DNA of 64,000 nucleotides from an uncultured Lactobacillus sp. (lineage in GTDB: Bacteria > Bacillota > Bacilli > Lactobacillales > Lactobacillaceae). Below the pieces are notes generated by a model, which was given only the letters and a program-made list of their open reading frames with translations, did no database searches and was not told the DNA's origin. Position numbers and translations under genes: made by a program. Position 1 is the stretch's first letter; every line of letters begins with the position of its first letter. The stretch is from contig CAMLHK010000004.1 in NCBI GenBank assembly GCA_946479925.1, forward strand, positions 34,035 to 98,034, read 5' to 3'. Shown here piece by piece: positions 45,580-54,367 of the stretch.

Positions 45580-46407
45580 TTAATCATCCATTTCGTCAAA
45601 ATGTGGTAAATATTTTTCGTAACCGTCATATGGCTTTTGTAAAGTCAAAATCTTAGGACCATCTTTTGTAATGGCAAATGTATGCTCAAACTGTGCTGAC
45701 TTTGAGCCATCAGGAGTAGCATAAAATACCCAATCGTCCTTTGGATCTGGGACACTTTTTTCAATAATGCGCCAGTCTCCACCGGCTTCGACCATTGGCT
45801 CACAAGTAATAGTCATCCCTTCACGCAGCCGCAAACCATGACCGGCCTTACCCCAATGTGGTACTTCTGGATCTTCGTGAATGCTTGGTTGAATACCATG
45901 ACCTACCAATTCTTTAACATCACCATAATGATGCTCATCTTCTACAAAATGCTGAATGGCCGCGCCGATATCTCCAATTCTGTTTCCTAAGACTGCTTGA
46001 TCGATACCCAAATACATAGCCTTTTTGGTAGTTTCCATTAAATCCTGATCTGCTTGAGAAATTTTGCCGACTGGATAAGTCGTGCAAGAATCAGTTTCAA
46101 AGCCGTTTAAATTGCAGGTAACATCAACCTTGACCAGGTCGCCCTCTTTTAAAATAGTGTCCTTACGCGGAGTAGCATGGGCAATCTGATCATTAACGGA
46201 AATACACGTACCGTATTTGTAGCCCTCAAATCCCTGCTCTGACAAGCGACCACCACGGCTTTTGACAAAATCCTGACAAAATTCTTCAATTACCCAAGTA
46301 GTAATTCCAGGTTTAATCACATCCCGCAGGCCTTCAAACATTGAAGCTAATAGTCGGCCTGAAGCTTGCATACCCTTTAGTTCTCTAACAGATTTAATCG
46401 TAATCAA
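45580..46407 (-). CDS. map: Methionine aminopeptidase, type I
   Basis: 275 residues with the pita-bread metal ligands in family context: DLVKVDVTCNLNGFETDSC (Asp, Asp), VGHGIQPSIHEDPEVPH (His), ITCEPMVE (Glu) and QFEHTFAIT (Glu). It removes the initiator Met from nascent proteins. The C-terminal extension (about 20 residues) is common in lactobacilli. Confidence 0.95.
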   Translation of the reverse strand: MITIKSVRELKGMQASGRLLASMFEGLRDVIKPGITTWVIEEFCQDFVKSRGGRLSEQGFEGYKYGTCISVNDQIAHATPRKDTILKEGDLVKVDVTCNLNGFETDSCTTYPVGKISQADQDLMETTKKAMYLGIDQAVLGNRIGDIGAAIQHFVEDEHHYGDVKELVGHGIQPSIHEDPEVPHWGKAGHGLRLREGMTITCEPMVEAGGDWRIIEKSVPDPKDDWVFYATPDGSKSAQFEHTFAITKDGPKILTLQKPYDGYEKYLPHFDEMDD

Positions 46408-46544
46408 ATTTAAATTCCCCTCTGTAAAATGATATTTGATTACATTATAGCGTTTTTTAAAACTTTACTAAAGAATTTCATTAAATGCACAAAATTAGGT
46501 ATAATGTTTTGGTGAATCAGTTTTGTGTGAAAGGTATGAGCAAA

Positions 46545-46991
46545 ATGAAGGCTAGAATTGTCTATGCAAGTATGACAGGTAATGATGCTGATATGGCAGA
46601 TATACTGGAAGAAGATCTGCAAGATTATGGTTTTGAGGTTGAAACCAGCGAAGCCGAATTTACCGATGCGAGTGACTATTTGGCGGCTGATTTGTGTATT
46701 TTTATCACCTATACTTATGGTGAAGGGACCATGACCGACGAAATTGCTGATTTTTACGACCAATTGAAAGAATTAGATTTATCTGGAAAATATTTTGCGG
46801 TGATGGGAAGCGGCGACAAAGTATATACTGGTCATTTTTGTGAAAATGTTTTTGACTTTGAAAAAATATTCAAACAGGTGGGTGCTAAAGAAGTTACTAA
46901 GCCTGTTACAATCGAAAATGCTCCGGGTGATGATGATATCGCCGCAATTGATAATGCAGCTAAGGAAATGGCTGATCAACTAAATGGTTAA
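46545..46991 (+). CDS. Flavodoxin
   Basis: 148 residues from the ATG at 46545 (MKARIVYASMTGNDADMADI), about ten bases after an AAAGG site; an ATG at 46536 is too close to that site. The FMN phosphate loop is ASMTGNDADMA, and the two isoalloxazine loops are TYTYGEGTM and GSGDKVYTGHFCENV. A low-potential one-electron carrier; its partner is unknown. The end overlaps the start of the GtrA gene by eight bases. Confidence 0.93.
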   Translation: MKARIVYASMTGNDADMADILEEDLQDYGFEVETSEAEFTDASDYLAADLCIFITYTYGEGTMTDEIADFYDQLKELDLSGKYFAVMGSGDKVYTGHFCENVFDFEKIFKQVGAKEVTKPVTIENAPGDDDIAAIDNAAKEMADQLNG

Positions 46992-47517
46992 GAACAAAAA
47001 AATGGATTCGCAAAAATTTGACTCAATGTCTGACCCCAAAATTCATCATCTAGCACAAAACTTGGTTAAAAGGCACCGCAACTTATTTGTTTATATGGTT
47101 TTCGGCTTTATTGCAGCTCTTATTAATACTATTGTTTTTATGGTGTTGCATAAGTGGTGGCACAGCGTAGTTTTGGTTTCTAATACGATCGCTTTTATTA
47201 TTTCAAACCTGGCATCATTTGTATTTAATCAAAAAGCCGTATTTATTAATAACGTCGATGAGAAACATTCAACCTGGCAAAAATTGCTGGTCTTTTTTAC
47301 TTATAGAATCATTAGTCTTATTCCAGACAGCTTAATAATGCTGGTAGGACTGTCCTGGCTTCATTTAGATGCCCTCTTAGTAAAAATCGTTGACCAAATT
47401 TTGGTTGGTGTTTTCAATTACCTCACTACCAGATCGGTTTTTCAAGCGCAAGAAACAACAATGATTGCGCGAGCTAAAGAGAAAATTAAAGCTCGTAGAG
47501 AAAAAAGCAAGAAATAA
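46984..47517 (+). CDS. GtrA-like flippase family membrane protein
   Basis: 177 residues with four membrane helices in the GtrA pattern (FGFIAALINTIVFMVLHKW; AFIISNLASFVFNQKAVF). GtrA-type proteins move polyprenyl-linked sugars across the membrane for glycosylation of teichoic acids or O-antigen. The N- and C-terminal tails are lysine-rich. Translationally coupled to the flavodoxin gene by overlap. Confidence 0.88.
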   Translation: MVKNKKMDSQKFDSMSDPKIHHLAQNLVKRHRNLFVYMVFGFIAALINTIVFMVLHKWWHSVVLVSNTIAFIISNLASFVFNQKAVFINNVDEKHSTWQKLLVFFTYRIISLIPDSLIMLVGLSWLHLDALLVKIVDQILVGVFNYLTTRSVFQAQETTMIARAKEKIKARREKSKK

Positions 47518-47546
47518 AGCCAAGAAATAATTTTCCTGGCTTTTTT
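47516..47546 (+). terminator. Terminator after the GtrA gene
   Basis: A seven-pair outer stem AAAGCCA/TGGCTTT with an imperfect inner part, followed by six T. It may also serve wecB on the other strand. Confidence 0.75.
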
Positions 47547-47553
47547 ATTTGGC

Positions 47554-48696
47554 TTATTTAAAATCTGCTGGTCTTGCACCTTTATGTTGCGAAAAGTAAT
47601 AAGCAATATCATCCATTATTCTTTCAGAAGCATGACCATCACCATAAGGATTTCTTGCCTGGGCCATTTGCTCATAAACTGCTTTATTTTCAAGTAATTC
47701 CAGCATTGCTTTTTTGACCTGATCAACCTGTGTTCCTACTAATTTAAGTGTTCCCGCCTCGACACCTTCGGGCCGTTCCGTAGTATCCCGCAAAACTAAA
47801 ACCGGCTTGTTTAAGGCAGGTGCTTCTTCTTGCACCCCACCGGAGTCTGTCATAATAAAGTAGCTCAATTTAGCTAAATTGTGAAAATCAACCACGTCTA
47901 AAGGTGCAATTAAATGAATTCTGGAGTCATTGCCTAAAATTTCGTGGGCCACTTTTTGTACTCTGGGAGAAAGGTGGACCGGATAGATTATTTCGACGTT
48001 ATCGTGACTGTCAACAACTTGTTTCATAACTTTGAAAACTCGTCTCATTGGCTCGCCCTGATTTTCCCGTCTGTGCATGGTCACCAAAATTATTTTATTA
48101 CCCGGTTTAATTAAATCCAATACTTCATGATGATAATCGTCCTGCACTGTTTCTGCTAGAGCATCAATGGCAGTATTACCAGTAATAAAGATATTTTCTG
48201 AATGATGATTCTCTTTAATTAGATTTTGCTTACTTACTTTAGTTGGGGCAAAATAAAGATCAGTCAAATCGTCAGTCATTTGCCGGTTCATCTCTTCAGG
48301 AAATGGTGAGTACTTATTCCAGGTTCTCAGACCAGCCTCAACATGGCCCAAAGGACATTGAAGGTAAAAGCTAGCCAAACTAGCAGCAAAAGTAGTAGTT
48401 GTATCTCCGTGAACTAAAACAATATCTGGTTTGACCTCTTTCAACACCTTAGTCATATCAACCAAAACTTTAGCTGTTATGCCTTCTAAAGATTGGTTTT
48501 TCTTCATAATATTAAAGTCATAGTCGGGCTGAATTTTAAAAATGTTAAGCACCTGATCCAGCATCTCCCGGTGCTGCGCCGTTACAACCGTGACTTCTTC
48601 AAATCGCTCATCTTGCTTTAGTTTCTGGACCAAAGGCGCCATCTTTATAGCTTCTGGTCTGGTACCAAAAACAGTCATCACTTTAATTGTTTTCAT
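47554..48696 (-). CDS. wecB: UDP-N-acetylglucosamine 2-epimerase (non-hydrolysing)
   Basis: 380 residues from the ATG at 48694-48696 with a GGAGGA site seven bases upstream (the site lies inside the longer frame starting at 48708). Family motifs are KVMTVFGTRPEAIKMAP at the start, VHGDTTTTFAASLASFY, GHVEAGLRT, and MTDSGGVQEEAPALNKPVLV. It converts UDP-GlcNAc to UDP-ManNAc for teichoic acid linkage units or capsule. Confidence 0.95.
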   Translation of the reverse strand: MKTIKVMTVFGTRPEAIKMAPLVQKLKQDERFEEVTVVTAQHREMLDQVLNIFKIQPDYDFNIMKKNQSLEGITAKVLVDMTKVLKEVKPDIVLVHGDTTTTFAASLASFYLQCPLGHVEAGLRTWNKYSPFPEEMNRQMTDDLTDLYFAPTKVSKQNLIKENHHSENIFITGNTAIDALAETVQDDYHHEVLDLIKPGNKIILVTMHRRENQGEPMRRVFKVMKQVVDSHDNVEIIYPVHLSPRVQKVAHEILGNDSRIHLIAPLDVVDFHNLAKLSYFIMTDSGGVQEEAPALNKPVLVLRDTTERPEGVEAGTLKLVGTQVDQVKKAMLELLENKAVYEQMAQARNPYGDGHASERIMDDIAYYFSQHKGARPADFK

Positions 48697-48794
48697 AAAG
48701 TCCTCCATGTTCTATCTTATATTAATATATTAACTACATAAAAACAAGTTAATTATGGTTTAATAAATAACAAGTAACTAAGGCTGGTGAAAAA

Positions 48795-48983
48795 ATGGCA
48801 CATGGATTTAAACTATTACTAATTACCGGGCTGCTAATTGTTGTGGCAACTTTTTGCTTTGTCTTCAGTTTTGATAAGAGAAATAAATCTAAAACCAGAA
48901 AAATTTTATTAGGGGTATCTCTTTTGCTATTTTTAATAATTGGATTACTCATCGTTAAAATTTGGAACTGGCCCCTAGATTAA
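48795..48983 (+). CDS. Small two-helix membrane protein
   Basis: 62 residues: two hydrophobic segments (about 5-24 and 38-56) separated by a strongly basic loop (DKRNKSKTRK). A GGTGAAAAA stretch precedes the ATG. No family recognised; small hairpin membrane proteins of this type are frequent in lactobacilli. Confidence 0.6.
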   Translation: MAHGFKLLLITGLLIVVATFCFVFSFDKRNKSKTRKILLGVSLLLFLIIGLLIVKIWNWPLD

Positions 48984-49166
48984 GAAATAAAATTTGCAAG
49001 AATTGTAATTAAATTAATGATTTCTATAATGGCTTTTAAGCATAATAAGTAGCTGATTAATAGCCTTATTACCTAACGAATTCAAGTAGAAGTTGAAAAG
49101 TCAACTATATATTAAATAACATATAATTGTATAATATGATTATATTGCCGAAATAGATAATAGAGC

Positions 49167-49215
49167 TTGACAAACCAATAATTATTTTTTAGAATTCATC
49201 TTGTAAACGTTTACG
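49167..49215 (+). promoter_or_regulatory. Promoter and cre site of the licT-PTS operon
   Basis: A perfect -35 TTGACA (49167-49172), a 17-base spacer and -10 TAGAAT (49190-49195). TGTAAACGTTTACG (49202-49215) is a nearly perfect CcpA site over the expected start of transcription, so glucose should block this promoter. Confidence 0.85.
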
Positions 49216-49264
49216 AAAAAAAATAGGATTGACGAATCTGCTATTTTAAAATTAGGAGATTACT

Positions 49265-50116
49265 TTGCTAATTTCACAAGTATTGAATAATAATGTGATA
49301 CTCGTGGAAGATGGAGGTAAACAGAAGATAATATGGGGTCGCGGTATTGGCTTTAAAGCTCACGCAGGAGAAAATTACAAATTAAAATCTCAAGATAAAG
49401 TCTTTTCTGCCATATCTGATGACGATAAGTGGTTAGCTTCCTTCAAAAAACTTTCTGAGGAAGTACCACGAAAATATTTTGAACTAACTGAAAAAATAAT
49501 TCAGCTTGCTAGGGAAGAAATTGATGCTAATTTTGATGAACACCTTTTAATTCCTTTAACAGACCACATCTTCTTCGCAGTAAAGCGCTACGATATGGGT
49601 ATGGAACTTTCTAATCCTATGTTGTTCGACATTAAACGCTTTTTTTCACAAGAATACAGGGTTGGTAAACAAGCTGTCAGTCTAATCGAGCAAGTTTCAG
49701 GTGTCTCCTTATCTGATGATGAAGCTGGATTTATTGCAATTCATCTTGTTGAATACAAAATTCAACAATCAGATAGCTCCATTAAAAATTTTTCCAATTT
49801 TATGGAAATCTCAAATGGAGTAAATAATATAATTGAAGCAAAGTTTGGTCGGAAATTTTCTGAAAACAGCATTGCTGTTAGTCGCTTGATGAACCATCTA
49901 CACTACTTGATTCTCAGAACTAATAGCAAAAATAATAAAAGTGAAAATGAAAACCAGAATGATTCGGATCTACTGAAATTGCTTTGCCAGCATAATCGTA
50001 AAGCAGCAAGTTGTTTAAATGAAGTTGTTTATTATTTACAAGACAAGCTTAATTACAACTTTTCTGATTCGGATCGCTTATATTTACTAATTCATATTAT
50101 TCATGTTACTTCTTAA
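49265..50116 (+). CDS. licT: BglG/LicT-family transcription antiterminator
   Basis: 283 residues from a TTG start after AGGAG. An N-terminal CAT RNA-binding domain (about 1-56, ISQVLNNNVILVEDGGKQ; GRGIGFKAHAG) is followed by two PTS-regulation domains with the expected histidines (LTDHIFFAVKRYD; AIHLVEY). Such proteins bind a RAT hairpin when the cognate PTS permits and prevent termination. A RAT overlapping a terminator lies directly downstream, before the EII gene, so the target is its own operon. Confidence 0.93.
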   Translation: MLISQVLNNNVILVEDGGKQKIIWGRGIGFKAHAGENYKLKSQDKVFSAISDDDKWLASFKKLSEEVPRKYFELTEKIIQLAREEIDANFDEHLLIPLTDHIFFAVKRYDMGMELSNPMLFDIKRFFSQEYRVGKQAVSLIEQVSGVSLSDDEAGFIAIHLVEYKIQQSDSSIKNFSNFMEISNGVNNIIEAKFGRKFSENSIAVSRLMNHLHYLILRTNSKNNKSENENQNDSDLLKLLCQHNRKAASCLNEVVYYLQDKLNYNFSDSDRLYLLIHIIHVTS

Positions 50117-50124
50117 TTAAATAC

Positions 50125-50196
50125 GGGCTTGTTACTTTAAATAGGCAATACCCAATAACTAGCACATTTTTGTGTGCAGTTGTTGGGTATTTTTTT
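50125..50196 (+). promoter_or_regulatory. RAT antiterminator site overlapping a terminator
   Basis: GGGCTTGTTACT (50125-50136), spaced from AGGCAATACCC (50143-50153), makes the bulged hairpin of the LicT/SacY-type RAT. Its right arm is shared with a terminator: 50149-50160 pairs with 50178-50189, followed by seven T. The two structures exclude each other, so LicT binding should open the downstream genes. Confidence 0.9.
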
Positions 50197-50221
50197 ATCA
50201 AATATTGAGAAAGGAAATTAT

Positions 50222-51790
50222 ATGGAACAACCTATCAAAAAGGAAAGCATGAAAACCAGAGTTTATGCTTTCTTGCAAGATTTAGGAAAATCGTTTATGT
50301 TCCCAATTGCTACATTATCTGCAATGGGAATTCTCGTAGGAATTGGTAGTGCCTTTACGGCTCCGCCAATGATGGCAAGATTTTCGTTTTTGCAAAATCA
50401 TATTGTTAATGTCATTTTTACTTTTATAAATACTGTGGGCAGCTTTGGTTTCACCTATCTTCCGGTAATGTTTGCTATGGCTTTGCCTTTTGGCTTGGCC
50501 AAAAGAAATAAAGGGGTCGGTGCCATAGCAGCTCTAGCTGGATATATTTCCATGAACATGGGAATTAATTTTATGCTGGGTCAGCAACATAAACTTGCTC
50601 CAACTAGCAAAATGCAGGCAATGGGCCAATCTAGCGTTTTAGGAATCCAAAGTCTGGAAATGGGTGTCCTAGGTGGTATCTTGGTTGGTTTGATCACTTA
50701 TTATTTACTTGAAAAATATCAGGAGATCAAATTACCCGATGCCTTCTCGTTCTTCGGCGGAATCAGATTTGTACCAATTATCTCAGTAATAGTCGAGTCT
50801 TTCGTTGGTTTAATCATCCCTTTTATCTGGCCGACTTTTCAAAGTGGGATTGTCGCTTTGGGACACTTAATTCAAAATGCAGGAGTCTTTGGTCCATTTC
50901 TATACGGTATCGCCCTTTCCATTTTAAAACTAATGGGTTTACACCACATTTTACTTGCAATGATTAGATTTACGGATGCCGGCGGTACAGCAATTGTTAA
51001 AGGTAAAGTTGTAACAGGGGCATTAAACATCTTTTATGCACAACTAAATGCAGGAGTACCAATTTCTCACAAAGCTACAGCCTTCCTTTCACAAGGATTC
51101 ATGCCAACATTCATGTTTGGTTTACCAGCTATTTGTCTGGCAATTTATGTCACTGCCAAACCAGAAAATCGCAATAGAATCAAAGGCCTACTTCTTTCAG
51201 CTACCCTAATAGCCTTTGTTTCTGGAATTTCTGAACCGACGGAATACCTGTTTCTATTTATAGCACCAATGCTATATGTATTTCACACTATTTTACAAGG
51301 CTTATCACTTTCAGTAATGATGATTGCTGGAGCATGTATGGGTAACACTGATGGTGGTGTATTAGACTGGATTCTGTTTGGCTGGCTTCAACCTAACTCC
51401 AAATGGTGGGTTTTAATTCCAATTGGACTAATCTGGTTTGCAATATACTTCTTCTTCTTCCGCTGGTACATTTTAAAATACAACGTTAAGACCCCAGGTC
51501 GTGAAGGCGAAGGTGACGTTGTGATGACACAAAATAACGGTATTTATGATCCCCAAGTCATCTTAGAAGCCCTTGGTGGTCAAAGCAATATTGTTTCTCT
51601 TGATAATTGCGTTACCCGACTCAGACTAGAAGTAAATGATCCGTCTAAAATAGATGAAGACAAACTTAAACAATCTGGTGCACTTGCAGTTATGAAGGCG
51701 GAAAAATCTGTCCAAGTAGTTTACGGGGCACAAGTACAAAGTGTTAAAGACGGTGTGGAAAAATTGATGAATAACGGCATAACGGCTTAA
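50222..51790 (+). CDS. PTS EIICB, glucose/alpha-glucoside (MalX-like) family
   Basis: 522 residues from the ATG at 50222 (AAAGGA site). The first 410 are a glucose-superfamily EIIC with about ten helices (MFAMALPFGLAKRNKGVGAI; GISEPTEYLFLFIAP). The last 80 are EIIB with the phospho-Cys in SLDNCVTRLRLEV. Similarity in layout is to MalX/GlvC/PtsG. No EIIA domain is fused; a separate EIIA gene follows. The next gene overlaps its stop region, so translation is coupled. Sugar not determined; maltose, glucose and alpha-glucosides are the usual ones. Confidence 0.9.
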   Translation: MEQPIKKESMKTRVYAFLQDLGKSFMFPIATLSAMGILVGIGSAFTAPPMMARFSFLQNHIVNVIFTFINTVGSFGFTYLPVMFAMALPFGLAKRNKGVGAIAALAGYISMNMGINFMLGQQHKLAPTSKMQAMGQSSVLGIQSLEMGVLGGILVGLITYYLLEKYQEIKLPDAFSFFGGIRFVPIISVIVESFVGLIIPFIWPTFQSGIVALGHLIQNAGVFGPFLYGIALSILKLMGLHHILLAMIRFTDAGGTAIVKGKVVTGALNIFYAQLNAGVPISHKATAFLSQGFMPTFMFGLPAICLAIYVTAKPENRNRIKGLLLSATLIAFVSGISEPTEYLFLFIAPMLYVFHTILQGLSLSVMMIAGACMGNTDGGVLDWILFGWLQPNSKWWVLIPIGLIWFAIYFFFFRWYILKYNVKTPGREGEGDVVMTQNNGIYDPQVILEALGGQSNIVSLDNCVTRLRLEVNDPSKIDEDKLKQSGALAVMKAEKSVQVVYGAQVQSVKDGVEKLMNNGITA

Positions 51791-51801
51791 TGAGGAGAAA
51801 A

Positions 51802-52995
51802 ATGGAAAAATATGATTTTGATTCATTAGCAGACAGAACTATTGATAATGCACGAAAATGGGATAATAAAATTGTTCATAGCAAGTTCCCCAAGGTTAGG
51901 GATGATTTTATTCCACTTTGGATTGCAGACATGGATTTTAAAGCAGCACCTGAAATTAGAAAATCTTTAGCCAAAGTCGCAAATAATGGGGCTTATGGCT
52001 ATACCTACTCTACAGAACGCTGGTACCAAAGTGTAATTAATTGGCAACTTAAAAAGCATAATAATCATGTAGAACATGATTGGATTAGCTTAGGCTACGG
52101 CACTGTACCGAATATGCATATTATTGTTCAGGCCTTACTCAAACCGACTGATTCCATTTTATTAAACACCCCAGTCTATGGCCCGTTTGCCTATGCTGCA
52201 GAACACAATGATAGAAAGGTAATTTGTGTTCCTTTAAAAAACATTAATAACAGATATTACCTTGATTGGGAAAAAATTGAGTATGAAATGAAAGAAAAGC
52301 ACCCAAAACTAACCTTTTTCTGTAATCCTCATAACCCTTCAGGCAGAGTCTGGAGTAAAGATGAAATTACTCATATGGCACAACTTTGCCAGAAATACAA
52401 TGTTTTATTAGTTTCAGACGAAGTTCACTCTGAACAAATAATGAAAGGCTCATTTACCAGCTCTTTACAATTAGACAAGCAGTATCTTGATAATTTGGTA
52501 ATGTTTACATCACCTAATAAAGCATTTAATTTGGGTGGCTTAAAACTTTCATATTCCATAATTCCCAATCCTAAGATCCGTGAGCAATTTCGGCAACAAT
52601 ATGCGCGAAATTCAGTAACATCGCCAAATGTACCGGGTCAAGTGGCTATGGTCACTGCTTATGAAGAGTGTGATGAGTGGTTAAAGCAATGTACCGCTTA
52701 TATCAAGGAAAATCTTAAAATTACTCAAGAAGCGATTGCCAGTTCTTTTCCTGGCTGGAAAATGATGGATATGGAATCTTCGTACTTACCTTGGGTTGAC
52801 ATTTCCGCAAGTGGAATAAATATGCATACAATTGCGCAAGTAATGGCGGAAAAAGCCGGGGTTGTAGTAGGCATTGGTGATGATTATGTTGCTAATGCAG
52901 ACAACTTTTTGAGATTAAATTTAGGAACTTCACACGCTGTTATTGAAGAAGCCATGACAAGAATGGCTGATGTATGGCAAACAATGTATCAGTAA
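51802..52995 (+). CDS. MalY/PatB-family PLP aminotransferase (C-S beta-lyase)
   Basis: 397 residues from the ATG at 51802 with GAGGAG upstream. MalY/PatB landmarks: FIPLWIADMDFKAAPEIR at the start, NPHNPSGRVW, VSDEVHSEQI, and the Schiff-base lysine in TSPNKAFNLGG. Enzymes of this type cleave cystathionine and other C-S bonds; E. coli MalY also inhibits the maltose activator MalT. Its place directly after a MalX-like EIICB copies the E. coli malXY pairing. Confidence 0.92.
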   Translation: MEKYDFDSLADRTIDNARKWDNKIVHSKFPKVRDDFIPLWIADMDFKAAPEIRKSLAKVANNGAYGYTYSTERWYQSVINWQLKKHNNHVEHDWISLGYGTVPNMHIIVQALLKPTDSILLNTPVYGPFAYAAEHNDRKVICVPLKNINNRYYLDWEKIEYEMKEKHPKLTFFCNPHNPSGRVWSKDEITHMAQLCQKYNVLLVSDEVHSEQIMKGSFTSSLQLDKQYLDNLVMFTSPNKAFNLGGLKLSYSIIPNPKIREQFRQQYARNSVTSPNVPGQVAMVTAYEECDEWLKQCTAYIKENLKITQEAIASSFPGWKMMDMESSYLPWVDISASGINMHTIAQVMAEKAGVVVGIGDDYVANADNFLRLNLGTSHAVIEEAMTRMADVWQTMYQ

Positions 52996-53005
52996 AGGTT
53001 TAAAA

Positions 53006-53494
53006 ATGGTAAGTTTATTTAAAAAATTATTTACAAAAGAAATTAATATTCAAGCTCCTGTGACGGGTGAATTAATTCCACTTTCTTCGGTTCCGGATGA
53101 AGTCTTTTCAACAAAAATAATGGGTGATGGCTTTGCCATTAAGCCCACTGAGAATAAACTTTATTCCCCTATCAGCGGAACCGTACTTTCTGTCTTTCCC
53201 ACTAAACATGCAATCACATTCAACACCGATGACGGAATTCAGGTTCTTTTACATTTAGGAATTGATACGGTTGAGCTAAAAGGGGCACCTTTCAATATCT
53301 TAGTGCAGGAGGGAAAACACATATCTGCCGGTGATGAAATAGGAACAATGGATATTGATCAAATAATTAAAGCTGGAAAATCTACTGAAATAATAATAGT
53401 TATTACCAATATGGAAAAACTTAAAAGCATAGACAGAGTATCTAACACCAATGTCAGTCATGGTGATAAAATAGGTGCTTTAAATTTAAATTGA
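53006..53494 (+). CDS. PTS EIIA, glucose (crr) type
   Basis: 162 residues from the ATG at 53006 with AAAGG upstream. The glucose-type EIIA has ITGELIPLSSVPDEVFSTKIMGDG-like opening (IQAPVTGELIPLSSVPDE), then the active His in VLLHLGIDTVELKG (about 90). It passes phosphate from HPr to the EIIB of the first gene, completing the uptake system. Final gene of the operon. Confidence 0.92.
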   Translation: MVSLFKKLFTKEINIQAPVTGELIPLSSVPDEVFSTKIMGDGFAIKPTENKLYSPISGTVLSVFPTKHAITFNTDDGIQVLLHLGIDTVELKGAPFNILVQEGKHISAGDEIGTMDIDQIIKAGKSTEIIIVITNMEKLKSIDRVSNTNVSHGDKIGALNLN

Positions 53495-53521
53495 TTTAAT
53501 ATTTAGGTCTTTTAAAAAGTT

Positions 53522-53576
53522 AAAAAAGCTGATAGTTCAGTCATGTAATTCATGATTTCACTTTATCAGCTTTTTT
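53522..53576 (+). terminator. Terminator of the licT-PTS-malY operon
   Basis: A 13-bp outer stem (53522-53534 with 53564-53576) and an inner TCATG/CATGA hairpin, ending in six T, about 30 bases after the EIIA stop. Confidence 0.8.
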
Positions 53577-53696
53577 ATGTAGTAATTTTTAAACAAGCAA
53601 AATAACATTTAATAAATGATATAAGCTAAAATGTGTATTCTTTCACATCTACCCTTAATTCGCTGTATAATTATTTTGAAAAGAGGTGAATAAATT

Positions 53697-53933
53697 ATGA
53701 GTAAAGAAGAAGTCACTAAAAATGTTTGGGTTACTACTCACGGTGATAAATGGGCTGTCAAAATTGCCGGGAGTGACAAAGTTTCTAAAGTCTTTGAGCG
53801 CAAGGCTGATGCTTTGGAATACGCTAAAAATTTGGCTAAAAAAGAAAAAACCGAACTAATTAGTCAAAAAAGAAATGGCCGCATTAATCTAAAAAATTCC
53901 TATGGTCATGATAATCCGAACACTCCAGGTTAG
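53697..53933 (+). CDS. DUF2188 domain protein
   Basis: 78 residues. The WVTTHGDKWAVKIAGSDKVS opening and ALEYAKNLAKKEKTELISQ are the DUF2188 pattern, small proteins with a double-stranded-RNA-binding-like look and unknown role. A -10 TATAAT (53666-53671) and an AAGAGG site are in front. Basic overall. Confidence 0.75.
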   Translation: MSKEEVTKNVWVTTHGDKWAVKIAGSDKVSKVFERKADALEYAKNLAKKEKTELISQKRNGRINLKNSYGHDNPNTPG

Positions 53934-54063
53934 CTTTTATTATCATCATTTATCTTAAATCATTTGCATATTTTATCTAGATCTGACATTATAATTTATC
54001 TTTATTTCTCAAACAAAAATATAAATTTTCATATTTACTTAAATAACAAATTTTTTAAACTTT
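53934..54063. other. AT-rich spacer before the tRNA region
   Basis: The non-coding stretch 53934-54241 is about 310 bases. It contains two hairpins (listed separately) and otherwise AT-rich DNA in which I see no frame or motif. Confidence 0.4.
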
Positions 54064-54097
54064 AGTCTGATTGTCTTCTTGATAGTCAGACTTTTTA
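54064..54097 (+). terminator. Possible terminator of the DUF2188 gene
   Basis: A 12-pair stem with two G-T pairs (54064-54075 with 54081-54092), followed by TTTT. It is 130 bases after the gene, longer than usual. Confidence 0.5.
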
Positions 54098-54161
54098 AAT
54101 GTTGTTGATTACAGTTAATAGTAGCCTCTATTACCGTGATACTATTTTCACTACTTGTGAT

Positions 54162-54207
54162 ATAAAAAATAACTTTGATAAGTCAGTTAACAACTGAACT
54201 CAAAGTT
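54162..54207 (-). terminator. Terminator of tRNA-Arg
   Basis: An eight-base arm AACTTTGA (54171-54178) pairs with TCAAAGTT (54200-54207) around an inner CAGTT/AACTG stem; six T follow on the minus strand. Confidence 0.7.
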
Positions 54208-54241
54208 ATACAACAAATATCAGTAATCACTGATGTATCTA

Positions 54242-54314
54242 TGACCCCGGTGAGATTCGAACTCACCTCTACGGTTTAGGAGACCATTGTTCTATCCAGA
54301 TAAACTACAGGGTC
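54242..54314 (-). tRNA. tRNA-Arg (anticodon CCT)
   Basis: The minus strand folds into a cloverleaf: acceptor GACCCTG with CGGGGTC, T-arm GTGAG-TTCGAAT-CTCAC, and anticodon loop CTCCTAA giving CCT, which reads the Arg codon AGG. Discriminator base A; CCA is not encoded. The length is 73 bases. Confidence 0.93.
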
Positions 54315-54367
54315 GCAATAAATTAACTTTACCAAATTTGAGCGCTAAAAGCCAATTTTTTTAGTAA

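Noticed and set aside
46440-46763. 107-codon frame antisense to flavodoxin
   Set aside because: Antisense to a confidently identified gene and without a ribosome site.
49222-49250. Possible second RAT before licT
   Set aside because: GGATTG is present, but the second RAT arm does not fit; it forms only a short A/T hairpin.
54242-54314. tRNA-Arg as an integration site
   Set aside because: No integrase gene and no direct repeat of the tRNA end were seen nearby.
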